A stretch of 64,000 bases of DNA from Mya arenaria. Lineage: Eukaryota > Mollusca > Bivalvia > Myida > Myidae. The notes under the pieces were generated by a model. The model was not told the DNA's origin and did not search any database. It worked only from the letters and a program-made list of their open reading frames with translations. The stretch is from positions 5,324,713 through 5,388,712 of the forward strand of contig NC_069124.1 in the NCBI RefSeq assembly GCF_026914265.1, read 5' to 3'. Every line of letters starts with the position of its first letter. The stretch's first letter is position 1. This document shows positions 13,296 through 26,046 of this stretch, in pieces. Both the position numbers and the translations under genes were made by a program.

Positions 13296-14208
13296 TAAGT
13301 ATCTCATTTCTAGTCAGTTTTGATGATATTTATATGTGTGTGATATGTCACTATTTTCTTTAATGTGTTTTGTTATGTATTATTACAAATCTTGACAATA
13401 AAGGCTGTTCAACTCTCTGTTCTGTTCATTACGTTTTCTTTAATTCAATATAAAGTTCACTCTTCCAATTAGGCAACTATTAGTGATATACAAGTAAATG
13501 ATATACAGGGTGAATTAAAACTATACTCGTATATATAACCATACAGATACTAGTCGGAAGACCACTCGTGAGTATTTGACTCATGGTTGTTTAAGTCACA
13601 GATATGAAACCACTTTTGTACTTTGGAATTCGACATTCTTTGAAGATGGTTTGGACTGTTGATCCGAACTACATGTAGTTTAGGATATGGCTGCATAAAA
13701 CAACGGCAAATATGAAAACTTATAAAAATATTACCAAAAACAGTAAGCATGGTTCGACCATTTAATGTCGATAAAGACTGGATAAGATGGCCTTATCGAC
13801 GAGCTTATCGAAGTGTTACTCCGCTGTTACAGCGGCTGGACCCATATCTCGACTTGACACTTTTAATGTTGATATAAATGCAGTGTGGGTGATGGTGATA
13901 GTCGGTTATCTCCGAACAACGGTACGGTGTTTTAAGTTCACCTGCATCGTGCCATCTTTATGTGTCACTAAATCATGAAATAGATGTAACATCTAATATA
14001 ACGCAGCTCAAAGGTTCCATAGTTTCTACTGTTAATGGTTACTACTACTAAATTGTGGTTGCTACGTAGAACAAAAACCGGACCATTTTTCTCGAAGAGT
14101 TCTTGAGTTCTGTGGCAGAGTGTGACACAACATCGGATTCCTTTTGAGCAGGTGTATCTTCAAAAGCAATCAGCAGGGAGTGAATGCTTGATCGTTGACC
14201 CAATCAGA

Positions 14209-17200
14209 ATGGAGACTTACCAGGAAAATGGATTACTGCACGAAATGTTCATGCGTCAGGCGGCACGGACCCCGGAAGTGGTGGCCGTCGTGGAGGCATC
14301 GGGCCGCCAGGTGACGTTCGGAGAGCTAGATCGCCAGACAAACGCCCTCGCTCACCACCTGCAGGCGCTCGGCGTGCGACCGGACACGTGCGTCGGTATC
14401 TATATGGACAAGTGTATCGAATACGTGGTGGCGTACATCGGCATCCTGCGGGCAGGCGGCGCTTACATGCCGCTAGACATCTCCTACCCGGAAGTTCTTC
14501 TGAAGGACATACTTGCAGATGCCCAGCCAGTGGCCGTGCTTACAGAGGGCGGACTTATAGACAAACTGGAAGGTTTATGTTGAGATTTTCACTATTGCCC
14601 CCATTAATAATGAAAATATTTGAAAAATTCTAACCAATTCAATAAATATTATGAAAACCCGTATGCGCACAGAATTAACTTGTACTTGCCATCAATTTTA
14701 TCCAATTTCATATTTGCATAGAAGCAAGAGCCACTGTATGTTTGCGCCTTTAACTCTAAAACAATTTCCTGTCAATAGGCACGAAGAACGTGTTGGTAAT
14801 GGGCCCAGGTTGGGAGAAAGGCCCACTGAAGACCCCACAACAGGACATAGCCGCGCCCACACTGGACAATCTCGCGTACATCGTCTACTCCTCGGGAACT
14901 ACCGGCAAACCAAAAGGTACGAGCTAAGTCAAATAAATACTAGGTTTGTTTCGTTGCTCTGTGTTTCAATGTCATACAATAGAAATAACGAGGTAGTATG
15001 TTTTGATGACAGTCAATCATATATGAGGTTATACATTTAATATGTTAAACTAGCTAACTGTAGAATGCTTGATTGTATATGCACCTCTTCTGTTCAAACT
15101 CTCTGCAAAACACGTCTTTTTAACTTTATGCGTAATATTACTTTGGCCTTATAAATTCATGTTTCCAATAAGATGAACAAATAACGTCATAGAGGACGAT
15201 TTTAGGTCATGTCGACTTTTGACAGTAAAGAGCGACCGTTTCCTGTTTTGAATTGCTAACTCCACCAGTTAATCTGTATGAATTACGTATTTTAAGATAT
15301 AGAACCGTGACATATCTTTAACACTGTAATTTATCCGAAAGTGGAGCAAATAAAATAAATGTCCCTCCCTCCCCCTAAAAAAATCAAAAAAATCTTGCAT
15401 CGGCATTTCTATGCTTTCCTTCTAGACGTTCAATACGCTTGTTTTAATTCGAAACATATCATGTACTAATGATATCTTGGACCACTATAACTATGCTCTT
15501 TCGAAGGATTTCTTTCATCGGCGCATATTTGCGTTCCGCGTCATCTACATTTATTGACAGAAATTGTTCATGGGGGAATGAACCCGTCACGTGTTCGACC
15601 TATATATGCCGAGGTATGGGAGTCGGGGAGGTGGACGTTAGCCTAAAGCGTATCATATTCCACATAAAACATATCCCTGTTGAAGGAGCACCACCAATAT
15701 TTACAGGTATCCGTTGCCCGCACCGAGGGGCGGTATTCTCGTACACAGCCCGTCACGTGTTCTACCCATACGGAGAGGAGGAGAGGGAGGCGTGTAACGT
15801 ATTCTTCGTCTGGGAGATGCTTAGGCCTCTTATCAAAGGTAGACTAAAAGCTTAAATTGGCTTCTTTGTTAACGATTGTGCAATACAAATAACTAGAATA
15901 TAAACTTTTAAAGATAACTTAAAAAGATAATCCCTTAATCCAACATACCAACTATTTTAATGCCCGGTTAAAATAAAACACCAACCTCTTCTTTAGCACC
16001 TTGAACTACGATCCACCCCTACCATGCTAGGGTAACCACATAATACCATCATACAATTGTTACTGTCAGAAGTTCATTTTAGTGACCAGAAAATATAATT
16101 ATCTTTATATTAGAATATGTAATATATTCATTTAGCACTAAATTTAATTATACACCACCCGTCTCGCAGGAGTGCCCCTGTACATAATCCCAAGCACTGT
16201 GATCTACGACCCGCCCCTACTGTGCAAGTTCCTCTGTAATAACAAGATAACCCGGATGTTGTTCACGCCGTCCCTGCTCGAGGCCGTCCTGAACACACCA
16301 GACCTTGATCTTCAAACATTGCTCCTACATATGAGGTATGAACGATCTAGTGTAAACTGTTATTTATACTGTTTAACTGTTTATAACTTTATATATACGT
16401 AAATGAGATTCTTTCAAGATAATAGGTTATCACTGAAAAAATGATCGTGCCTCTTATATAAACACCATAACAGCAGTCTGATACAGTATGGGATGGCATT
16501 CGTTAATGTTATTAAAGTTGTAAATCTCAACGTATCGTTGAAACATGCCGATAATAGACATCATGCAACTGTGCACACATAAACATCAATTATACAAATG
16601 TAAGCCGTCCTCCACGGATGTAGTTACTATAGGCACATTAACGTTCACTTCTGCTCTTTCAGGACAATTATATTTTGCGGTGAGGTGGTGACGACATCAC
16701 TGTTCGCCAAATGCCTGAAACTTTTACCATGGATACAGTTCGTGAATCTGTACAGCGTCTCCGAGTGCCACGACGTCTGTTACGAGGATCTTAATAAATA
16801 CTTCGCCGATAACAAGGTAACATTAGTCACGCATTTCTGTGCTGGAAGTGTAAAAAATGTTAATAGTGTTTCATTAGTAAATGGAGATATCTGTTTGTTA
16901 CTTTGTCTTTTCATTTGACGCACTGTGGCACTGATTACTAGTTTCCAAAGCACAACTAAGTACAACTGTTTCCAATGGTGTGCATGACTCGTCCGTTCAT
17001 GGACACGTTAGAAACAAATCATTCCTTTCTAGTTTTTGTGTAATGCATGCCCTTGTTTTGCAGGATGCCATTGTTGCCCGGAAGTTCTGTCCGGTGGGTC
17101 GAGTAATTCCACAGGTTAATGTTGTCATCTTGGACGCCGACCTCAACCCGCAGGCGGTCGGCAGCTCAGGCGAGGTAAGTGCGTCTCAAAAGAATTGGTG

Positions 17201-20200
17201 TATATTCACATAAACTGGGTATTTCGAACTCGCAATGTATAACATACAGCCTACATGCAGTCTCTTTTAGGGTTAGTATATGGTTCGGGCTATGATTCTC
17301 TCTGAAAGGCTTTAAGTCAGTAGAAAAAAAAATCTTAAACTGTTCTTTTCACCCCATTAAAAAAGGCAAGGGAGTGAAAAATAAAATAAAAACTACAGTG
17401 ATTGCATACAGGTTGGCTCCCTTTGACTGTTTTTTTTTTACTTGGTAACAAGAGCAATTTTGATAATGTTAATAGCCATAATCCAGTAATGCATGCCGAT
17501 ATTGGAGCCGAGCTCTCACTATTAAGCTTTATGCTTACATGCTTACTACCCACAGATCTACGTCGGCGGCCCAACCCTCGCCTTAGGGTACCTGAACCGA
17601 CCGGAAATCCAAGCGAAGCGGTTCATTCCCCGGCCAGCCAGCGTCCCGGAAACGTGTGGGTCGACACTGTACCGCAGCGGCGACTGGGGCTACATGCTGT
17701 CTGACGGAAGCCTTGAAATCTGTGGCCGCTGTGACTCCATGGTGAAAGTCAGAGGATACTCAATCGAGATCCAGGTAATGTGTCCAACGTTAGAATAATT
17801 AAACTCCTTCTGGTCATTAAGTCATTCCTCTCAACATAATTTTGTTTGTCGAATCAATCAATTAATCAATGAAGCAATCAATCAATCAAACAATCAAACA
17901 ATCAATCAATCAATCAATCAAAAGTCAATGTTTAAATCAACTAACTAACCAATCATCCCGCCTTTGAAACAATTTATCGACTGACGAACCAACAAGCAGT
18001 CACTCGATTAAGCTAACCATCTAGCAATCAGTCAAACATTAAATTCAACTTAACAGGCAGTTGAGGCAGCTCTGATGGAACTACCAATGGTGCACAGCTG
18101 CGTTGTTTTGGTAAAAGGAGCAGAAGGAGAAGACAAGTTTCTGGTCGCCTACATCGTGCCATCACAGGAGACCAACCGGAAACTAGTCAGGGATGCGCTC
18201 AAAAAGCGACTCCCATTCTACATGATACCCTCCTACTTTATGTTCCTATCAAAGTAAGTCGTGTTTAGCATTATGATCTGGTATGTATAAGATTAAAATT
18301 AATTCGTGTGTTGTTGTTTTTATCATTAACGCGCAATGTTTATAATTAAAGAACCATAACTGATAGTTCAGCAATTAAAGAAAATTTTATTTCATAAAAC
18401 CCCCAATGTGGATCCGTTTTATAGAATTCCAGTGGTCGCTGCGACGGGTAAACTGGACAAAGCTGCGTTACCACCCTACGATGCACAGACGGTCACTGAC
18501 GTCATCAATGAAGGACGACCGACAACAGAGACTGAGGTTGCCATGGCAGCCGTCTGGTGCAAGGTGCTCCAACTGAAGGAAGCAGACATACACGAGGGCT
18601 TCTTTGACCTTGGAGGGTATTTGATTGCCAAATCTTGAAGATCTTATAAATATTTTCTGTGAGAACGATTGTTGATAACACCACGGACATATTAACTGAT
18701 ATACTGTATGTCCGTGATATCACGGCTCCATAATCTACAACAATCCTGTTTTTGATGAAAAAGACACAACTCAATGAGGATGGCATTATGAAAATAAGTG
18801 TTATGATAGGAAAACCGTATCTGTTGCTGGGCATACACACTATTAGATCACCCAATCTCCGTTTTAGGGTAATAAGATTGTAGATTCATATTAACTTTTC
18901 TTTTTACTATTATCAGACATTCGCTGCTTGTGGCGGAGCTTATCAACAAACTCACGGCGCTGTTTGACGTTAAGTTGAACGTGGAGGACCTGTTCACGTG
19001 CCCGACCGTAGCGCGCCTCAGTCAGCTCGTGGACGCCAGAAAGGGCCGCACGGAGCAGCCGAAAACTTCCGTCGCGGAGTCAGTCGACCTTATGGCAGAG
19101 GTGGAGCGACATGACTACATGATCGTTAAGTAAGTCCTTGTTATCACCGATGTTGATTAAAGGGAACAGCTTCTTGTTTATACTTACTGTAAGTTTAGCC
19201 AACACTCATCTTTCAATTCCGCTCCTGGATTTCGTATAAAGCAGTACTGGGCTCCATTTTAAAAGGCCACAGGTAAACGTCTCTGACGCTGCAAGGATCG
19301 AACCTGAAATATTTGGGAAGAGGCAGACACCGCTTTATTTATGACGCAAATAGAACTTGTTTTTGCAGACTCGCGATAAGGGTCAAATTGTAAAATTATC
19401 ATTTAATATAAACACCATCGCGTTGCTATGTGATTTTGTTTGTTCATCATTAAAGAATAATTCAGTTTTGAATAATAATATATACCTTTTGTTCTGCAGT
19501 ATTGACATGCAGCTGCGCGCGTTCTGGCGGATGTTCGCGGTTTACCAGGAGCGGCGGTTTGAAAAGGGTCGTGTCCTCCTGACCGGGGCTACAGGGTTTT
19601 TGGGAGCCTTTCTTCTCAAGGAACTACTAACACAAACCAAGGTACAAATGCATTTTATATGAGTGTATTCAATGAAATAACGTACGTCGGATTTATACAC
19701 ATCCATGTTTGCTTACATGTATGTGTGATTCGTCCACAAAATTTGCCTAAATACACACATGAAACTAATTTGAAGCCATTCTGGCAAATTAGGAAGATTT
19801 CATCAGGTACTCACATACCTCTATTTAGGGAGAGGGTCTTATCTTTGCATTAAATACAAAAATGTTCTTGTGTCACACTGCAAAATGACGACATTTAAAA
19901 TTTATTTATTTTTTGTTTAATTATGTACTGGCATAATGCATCATGAACAAGTTTCATTACGAACTTAATAATCTTTGCGAATTACCGCAGGTGTTTGTGT
20001 TTTGTGTGTGTCGTGAGTGGCCGGACGCCACCCCGGCCGACCGGCTGCGCCAGACCCTCGTGAAATTCGGCATTCTCGCACCAGAAGGGAACACCGGGAC
20101 GCCTGAACAACAGGAAATGGAGCGACTGGTTTCAAAACGGGTGATGCCTATGAAAGGTTTGTACCATACTAGTCACATATTTTACCACATCAAGTAATTT

Positions 20201-22892
20201 TTGGAGAAGAAACTCGTACATATATGTCCATAATTTCAGACGCAAAACTAATTTTAACATTGCGTCATTGCTGCATCTAAATAGTTGTAATTTACGTGAG
20301 TTTTCCATGTTGACCGTCTACAGGTGACGTAGCGCTCGTGCACCTGGGCTTATCGGACGAGGACTACACGTACATGAGCTCAGACGTCGACCTCGTCGTT
20401 CACGCCGCCGCCAGCGTCAATCTCGTATATCCATACACGGTAAGTGTAACAACAAGTGTCTGGTTGAGAGAGAACGCCATTTTCTCGAGTTCTTAGAGCT
20501 AGAAATTCTTGGTCTTTATGCCGTGGTCTATCATTCAATGGCTCTGACGTCAATCTCGTATTTCATAATGTGCGCTCTGAAAAAAGGTCGAATAAAATGG
20601 ACATGAACTAGCAGTGTTCAATCTGGCCAGGCTTTATACATCCTCACACCTTTTCTTGAAAACACGTTTTTGTCCTTCAGGCTTTGGTTGGGCCGAACGT
20701 GCATGGCACAGCGAACGTCATCAAGTTTGCCTGTGCAGGGAAAATCAAACCCATACACTACATCAGGTACTTCAAATATTCACTAAAATAGATATATAAC
20801 AGCAACTGAACATGCATGATAATGATGTGGATATTGTCAGAAGGCATTTTCATATACGATCCGGAAGTCAGTGTCAATTTAGAGATACATGTACTAAGTT
20901 CAGTATTAATGCATTTACAATACAACGTATATTCATCATATTTTTTTTTGTTTTCTCTCTGTCCAGCACAGATGCTGTTTTCCCTGGAGGAATGACCATG
21001 TGCAGCGAGGAAGACGACGCCCTCGGATACGCTGGCCGCCTCGAAGATGGCTACTCGAGGAGCAAGTGGGTCGCTGAGCAGCTCGTGCGCCGCGCCATGC
21101 AGCGAGGCCTCCCCGCCACCATTTACCGCCTAGGTACGTCTATGTTTGTAAGCGTGCGTGTCAAATACCCAAGTTGTCTTGTGACGCAAAGAGCCACGTT
21201 AATGTTTTTAGTCGCAATATGTGTTACTTCAGTTTGAGCTGTCGTGATTGGAACGATTTTTAGAAAATGATAGTTTCAATTATAGTTTTCAAATCGTCCA
21301 TAATTGATACGTTTTCATTCATCAATAGGCAATATGTCTGGTGACCGCAAGCAAGCATTCTGGAACCCACAGGATTTTACACTGCTTATGTTACAAGCGT
21401 CTATAAGACTCGGGCTTGCACCGGATGTGGACTGGGATATGGAGATGACGCCCGTCGACTTCGCAGCTGAGTTTGTAGTCGCTATGACCAAAAGGTCGGG
21501 ACTTAGCTTGGGGAAGACCTTTCATATAATCAACGACAAACCGCTCAAGTCAAGGTATGTCAACTTCCGGCATTTTCCGGCATTGCTAATAACAACAACA
21601 ATCCTCATACAAAGTTTGCACTTGGTTGAACATCATGGACGTCGTTTTTTTTATAAATTTGATAGAAATAAAGTGTTTTCCTATCTATTTTCTTTGCAGA
21701 TTGGTGTTCGAGTGGATGAATGCGCACGGCTACCCTATTCAGTTTGCGACATTTCATTCTTGGAGACAGAGGTAGAAAATCTCTTTATTGATACTTTCAT
21801 TTATTTCTTATTAACAAAATGAAATTAGCGTTGTAACAATGTGGATTGAAATGTCAATCGATTCATGTTCGTACCGTTTTATCAAACGTTCACAAATCCT
21901 TTTGTTTTCAGAGCTTTAGAGGAATTCGGTACAGAAAATAAAGACAGTCTTCTACGCAGAGTAATAGAATCATATATAACGTACGTATCTGGAAGTTATA
22001 CCTAAGTGAAAAAATAAACCATGATATAGCCATATTATACCACCGCTTTACAAAGTAAAGTGCGGGCTATAAAGGAATCGCACACGTCGTCACGACCGTC
22101 CGTCCGTCGGTCGGTCGGTCCGTCCGTCCGTCCCGTGTCTTATTCCGGGCCACACCTTTCTCATTCATATTCCGATTTTTAAATTATTTGGCAGAACTTG
22201 CCACCATAGTATAAGAACTTGTCTCGCACAAGACCCGTGTCCCTACCTTCATGGTCAAGGTCACAGCAACCTTCTGAACTTTGTATGTTTCGCTATATAA
22301 GCCTTAACGCTATAAGTGCGTGTCCCGGTCTTAATCGGATCCAATGTTTATGATAATGATCATTAGATCCGATGAACTACTTGTAAACAAATAGCATGAT
22401 AAAAATGGTATAAAACATTGAACTAATCCAAAATCGTTCAACATTTGTACCTTTTTTTTGCGAAATTGTTTGTGAATCCAATCTTTTTCTTTCAAATGCA
22501 GAGCATTAGCCTATTCACCTGTTTTAATACATAATAAAATCATTTTATTCGGCCAGGGCAGAATACAGTCCTGTATCCCTTCTTATTAAGTATATACATA
22601 ACAAAATATGTTTATTGATTTTTTTCTTACCGATACTGCCACCTATCATTAAATCTATTACTTAATATTTTTCAGCAACGCTGCATTTTTCTCCAACTTA
22701 AGTTCATACACGGCCGACACCCTTCACAAAACCACCTCACAAATTGGCCTGTCCTTTCCCTACTTGGACTGTGAACTTCTGGCCGTCTACTTCAAGCATC
22801 TTAGTTCCAGAGGGATTATTCAGAGAACTCGACAGAGTTCAACCATAGGTGGAGTAAATTTTCATCGTGTTCAACGACATTTGAATTACTAA
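14209..22892 (+). CDS. NRPS-like carboxylate reductase: adenylation - carrier - thioester reductase (A-T-R)
   Basis: Predicted to adenylate a carboxylic acid, load it on a phosphopantetheine arm and release it reductively as an aldehyde with NAD(P)H. Exons: 14209-14572, 14779-14916, 15707-15838, 16170-16335, 16663-16816, 17064-17174, 17556-17774, 18057-18253, 18425-18616, 18917-19129, 19500-19641, 19991-20156, 20324-20439, 20681-20766, 20967-21133, 21329-21554, 21700-21771, 21912-21980, 22676-22892. They give 1048 residues plus stop. Motifs: YSSGTTGKPKG (A3, ~157-168), NLYSVSE (A5, ~295-301), LYRSGDWG (A7, ~393), GRCDSMVKVRGYSIE (A8, ~412), GKLDKAAL (A10, ~503), FFDLGGHSL with carrier Ser560, LLTGATGFLG (R-domain Rossmann, ~656), DLVVHAAASVN, and GYSRSKWVAE (catalytic Tyr/Lys, ~829). 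There is no condensation domain. Start: the first in-frame ATG (14209) leaves a normal compact N-terminus; the frame is open upstream to 14107, so an extra 5' exon is possible. It resembles Lys2 and fungal ATRR; substrate unknown. The SDR gene follows in the same orientation. Confidence 0.88.
17850..17925. repeat. (ATCA)n microsatellite
   Basis: Interrupted run of aatc/atca tetranucleotides in intron 7 of the A-T-R gene. Confidence 0.9.
22030..22270. repeat. Dispersed (GTCC/GTCGG)-rich repeat at the duplication breakpoint
   Basis: It starts caccgctttacaaagtaaag, then has cgtccgtccgtcggtcggtc-type simple repeats, then accttcatggtcaaggtcac. This layout resembles the head of the element at 7049. 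The left edge of the 5.5-kb tandem duplication (about 22227) falls inside it, and the caaggtcacagcaaccttct part recurs at the start of unit B near 27825. Confidence 0.55.
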
Positions 22893-23023
22893 ATAAGTTC
22901 ACGTAATTCTGGATCAACCCTCGTTACGGCTCGTATTATAATTTATGTAGCAGCTTGTATGCTTCCCGTTTAGCCATTTATTTTGTTACGTCCCTTTGTC
23001 TCGGAACTGCCATTTACCACTCA

Positions 23024-26000
23024 ATGGCTGAGAACAGTGCTACATGTAAGAATTTTCTTATTTTCCTATTTATTGATGAATACATGATGATTTATTGTTA
23101 TCCTTTTTGCTATATGAATGAAAGTATACATGTGTGAATTGAATACATGTGTTTAACATAATTAACATGTTTAATTATGCATTAATGCTTTATATGACTT
23201 CGTATTTGATCACGGATATTTGAATAATAGTATGTCAAGTTAGTGATTCTAAAATGCCGTCCAGGCTTTTTTTAATGATGCTTGCCTGGTCCATTTTAGA
23301 ATGACTACATAGTATGTATACATGTGTATTGTGAAAAGATGTCATTATGTTTTGTTTTAGAAGGCCATATTGAAAGTACGATGCTTTATAGTTGACACTG
23401 TAATTATGTCATAATGTGTTACCTTCTTAAAAAAAAAATGTTATTATTTTCATTTTACAGCCGTTCGAAATGCCAACCATAATATCAAATCAAATTTCTT
23501 TTCACAGGGAAGAGCCTGGATGGCAAAGTGGCTATTGTCACTGGCGCGTCCAGTGGTATTGGTAAAGCTATTGCCACGGCGATGGCTGCAGCGGGGGCTA
23601 AGGTTTCTATGGCGGCCAGACGGACAGACAGGCTGCAGGAAGTGGAGACAGCGATCGCAAACAAAGGGGGCGTGGCAATATCAGTCAAAACGGACGTAAC
23701 AAATAGGGAAAATGTGCGTTTATATGGGTAAAGACATTCGGAACTCCTCGGCCATTTTTTTCAAAAACAACCTCGGATGTATGCAGGTACATCAGTTGAA
23801 GTAGTTCGTAAAATTTTGAATTATATCATTAATTAAATGTAGTGTTTTAGAGTTTTATTTATTGATCTAAGTTTAAATTGATTGCCATTGAATTGTTTTA
23901 TTGCAAACATATTTAAGAATCCCAAGAGTAATGTCACAAAGTTTAACTGCTAAATAAAATTACTACGCGATCTACTTGCAGCGGACTTAAACGTACCACT
24001 TTTTGAGTATGTAAACCGTCCAAATACATCCGAGGTTGTTTTTGAAAAAAAATGGCCGAGGAGTTCCGAATGTGGGTAAAGATTGTAATAATTCCACCAA
24101 GTGTTGCATAACTTGGCATGGCCGTAGGAATTGATAAAATCTATCGGATCAACGTAATATGTTCAGATTCATTGGCATTGTTTTTGTTTATTAGAATCAT
24201 CAAAGGACAATAATAACATGCTGGTGCAATTTAGATGAGGGAACATTGTCAAATGTGACCTTTGTAAAGTATCCTCTTATCATTAGCTGTGACCTTACCG
24301 TGTAGTATTCAGGTGACAGTGTAAGATAATAGTCATATAAGGCTGTCCTTGACATAAGGTTAAGCCGGGGAGAAGGCCCTAACTGATGCATGCTTGATTT
24401 TATAATTTCGGTTTAATATTGTGTTAAACTTTGCATTGATATTCTCATTGTCAAATGTGTTTCCATGCAATAAAATATTGTAAATAAAACCAGTCCCCGA
24501 CAATGTACCCTTAACACAAGGTCTAACATTTAGCAATAATCATTGCAACTTATTTTTCTTTTAACACCTTCATTCACTATACCTTCTATCTTTAAAGGTC
24601 AAGGAGCTGTTGAGGCACACTGAGGCGACACTGGGGCCGGTAGACATTCTGGTGAACAATGCGGGCACCATGTACTACACCATGATGAAGAATCTACATG
24701 AAGATGAGTGGGACACACAGATTGACGTCAACATCAAGGCACGTTAAACACAGTTCTCAGACAACAATTACGAAATCTTAAAGAGTATATGCACGTTTGT
24801 TTTAAACACATGCCCGAATAACTGAAAGCAATCGCGTTTAAAAACATCCAGCAACAGTGAATGTATTCATATATGGCCGAAAATGGTGAAAAAATCACCA
24901 ATATCAATATGAACAGAAAGATAAACCCATTATCGCATGGGTGACTGCATTTTAGAAGTAGAACCCTATAATTAGAGCATTTTAGGGTGAATATAGTTAA
25001 TCAGACAGCTCCATTTCAATAATTACATTAAATCGTATAAACACGCTAGTATCATTTAACTGTCAGATGACCATTGTTTGTAGGGTTTAACGAACTGCAT
25101 TGGCGCTGTGCTAAGCGGAATGATCCAGCGACAAACAGGACACATCATTAACATGTCGTCAGATGCGGGGAGAAGGGTATCAGTATTCTTTCATTTCTAA
25201 AATGTGTATCCTAACTTGTGTTTGGTCTTCATCGCCATTTGTATACAACTTGGATTAGTTGTCCACTTGATATCTTAAAGCTACTTTGCAAAATCAAATT
25301 ATCTGATTTCCAGATTTCTGTTTTGAGTACTGGCATCGATAGATACACTGTTACATGTATATAAATGAAGAAATGTGTAATAACATTCCCCTCTACCAGG
25401 GTTTCCCGGGCCTAGCAGTGTACTCGGGGACGAAGTTCTACGTGGAGGGGCTGTCCCAGGCCCTGAGGCACGAAATGTCAGGGTCAGGGGTAAGGGTCAC
25501 GTGTATACAGCCTGGGGACGTGAAAACAGAACTTCTCCAACATAACTCGGACACAGAGGTAGGTCAATAACAATAACATTTTGAACAGTTCCACGTTGCT
25601 GTTTAGTTCCTGTATTAGACCATACTGTTGATGATAGTAAAGAGATACAATAAGTACATACATGAAGTTGAACAGCATCAGGTTTAGGTTTAAAAAGGAT
25701 CAAATGATCAGAAATTATCTAGGTAAATACATTAAGTTATATATACATTAGGTCAATTACCTTTGAAGACTCACTAAGTCGAAAGTATCGCACAAAAAAA
25801 ATCAAAGAATATAAATATCACCTTAGAAATTAAAAGAATCAAAGTATGTAAATATATGTTATTATTTGAAGTTCATTTTAATTGTACAATCTATTTCCCC
25901 AGGCACAGGATCAGTTTGACGGAAGCAAAAAGTGTAAAATCCTGGAGCCTGAAGATATAGCGAGGGCCGTGGTGTATGCCGCCTCCCAGCCAGCTCACGT

Positions 26001-26046
26001 CGGCGTCAACGAAATCCTTATAGAACCCAGGGAAGCTCCGATATGA
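23024..26046 (+). CDS. Short-chain dehydrogenase/reductase, YdfG-like (probable aldehyde reductase partner of A-T-R)
   Basis: Classical SDR of 254 residues. Exons: 23024-23045, 23508-23713, 24598-24738, 25084-25176, 25400-25558, 25903-26046 (TGA). Cofactor site [16 protein letters not shown] after the second strand favours NADP(H); DILVNNAG; catalytic Ser in [13 protein letters not shown] gives Tyr and Lys; the [15 protein letters not shown] segment is typical of the YdfG/3-hydroxyacid dehydrogenase branch. The start ATG in a 22-base first exon is a choice. The second exon is phase 1 and would also splice in frame from ATAG at 22848 in the last A-T-R exon, giving a 1281-residue A-T-R-R fusion. 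The third exon uses a GC donor. Poly(A) signal AATAAA near 26288. It lies 131 bases after the A-T-R stop on the same strand, so it probably reduces the aldehyde A-T-R makes. That role is inferred from position and family. Confidence 0.85.
23734..24073. mobile_element. 340-bp MITE with 48-bp inverted repeats and 8-bp target duplication
   Basis: Ends acattcggaactcctcggcc and ggccgaggagttccgaatgt continue as inverted repeats for about 48 bases (23734-23781 and 24025-24073). Flanked by gggtaaag at 23726-23733 and 24074-24081. Unit B has the empty site with a single gggttaat, which confirms an insertion after the duplication. The 8-bp duplication would fit hAT, though the repeat ends allow 8-10. 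It lies in the second SDR intron. Confidence 0.88.

Larger units (their letters stand above)
10019..13420 (+). other. 3' untranslated/flanking region of the flippase with two poly(A) signals
   Basis: No coding exon is supported here. AATAAA occurs at 11898-11903, and again at 13397-13402 followed by a GT/T-rich stretch (ctgttcaactctctgttctg). Either could end the transcript; the second would give a 3.4-kb 3'UTR. The region also contains a MITE (10714-10857), a 21-bp minisatellite (about 12090-12325) and an AT-rich simple array (about 13020-13295). Confidence 0.5.

Noticed and set aside
14122-14208. Start of the A-T-R gene at GTG 14122
   Set aside because: Animal nuclear genes start at ATG, and the first in-frame ATG is at 14209. 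An upstream exon joined at 14119 or 14151 remains possible but is not supported.
14209-22892. True multimodular peptide synthetase
   Set aside because: Only one adenylation and one carrier domain, with no condensation domain; it is an NRPS-like reductase.
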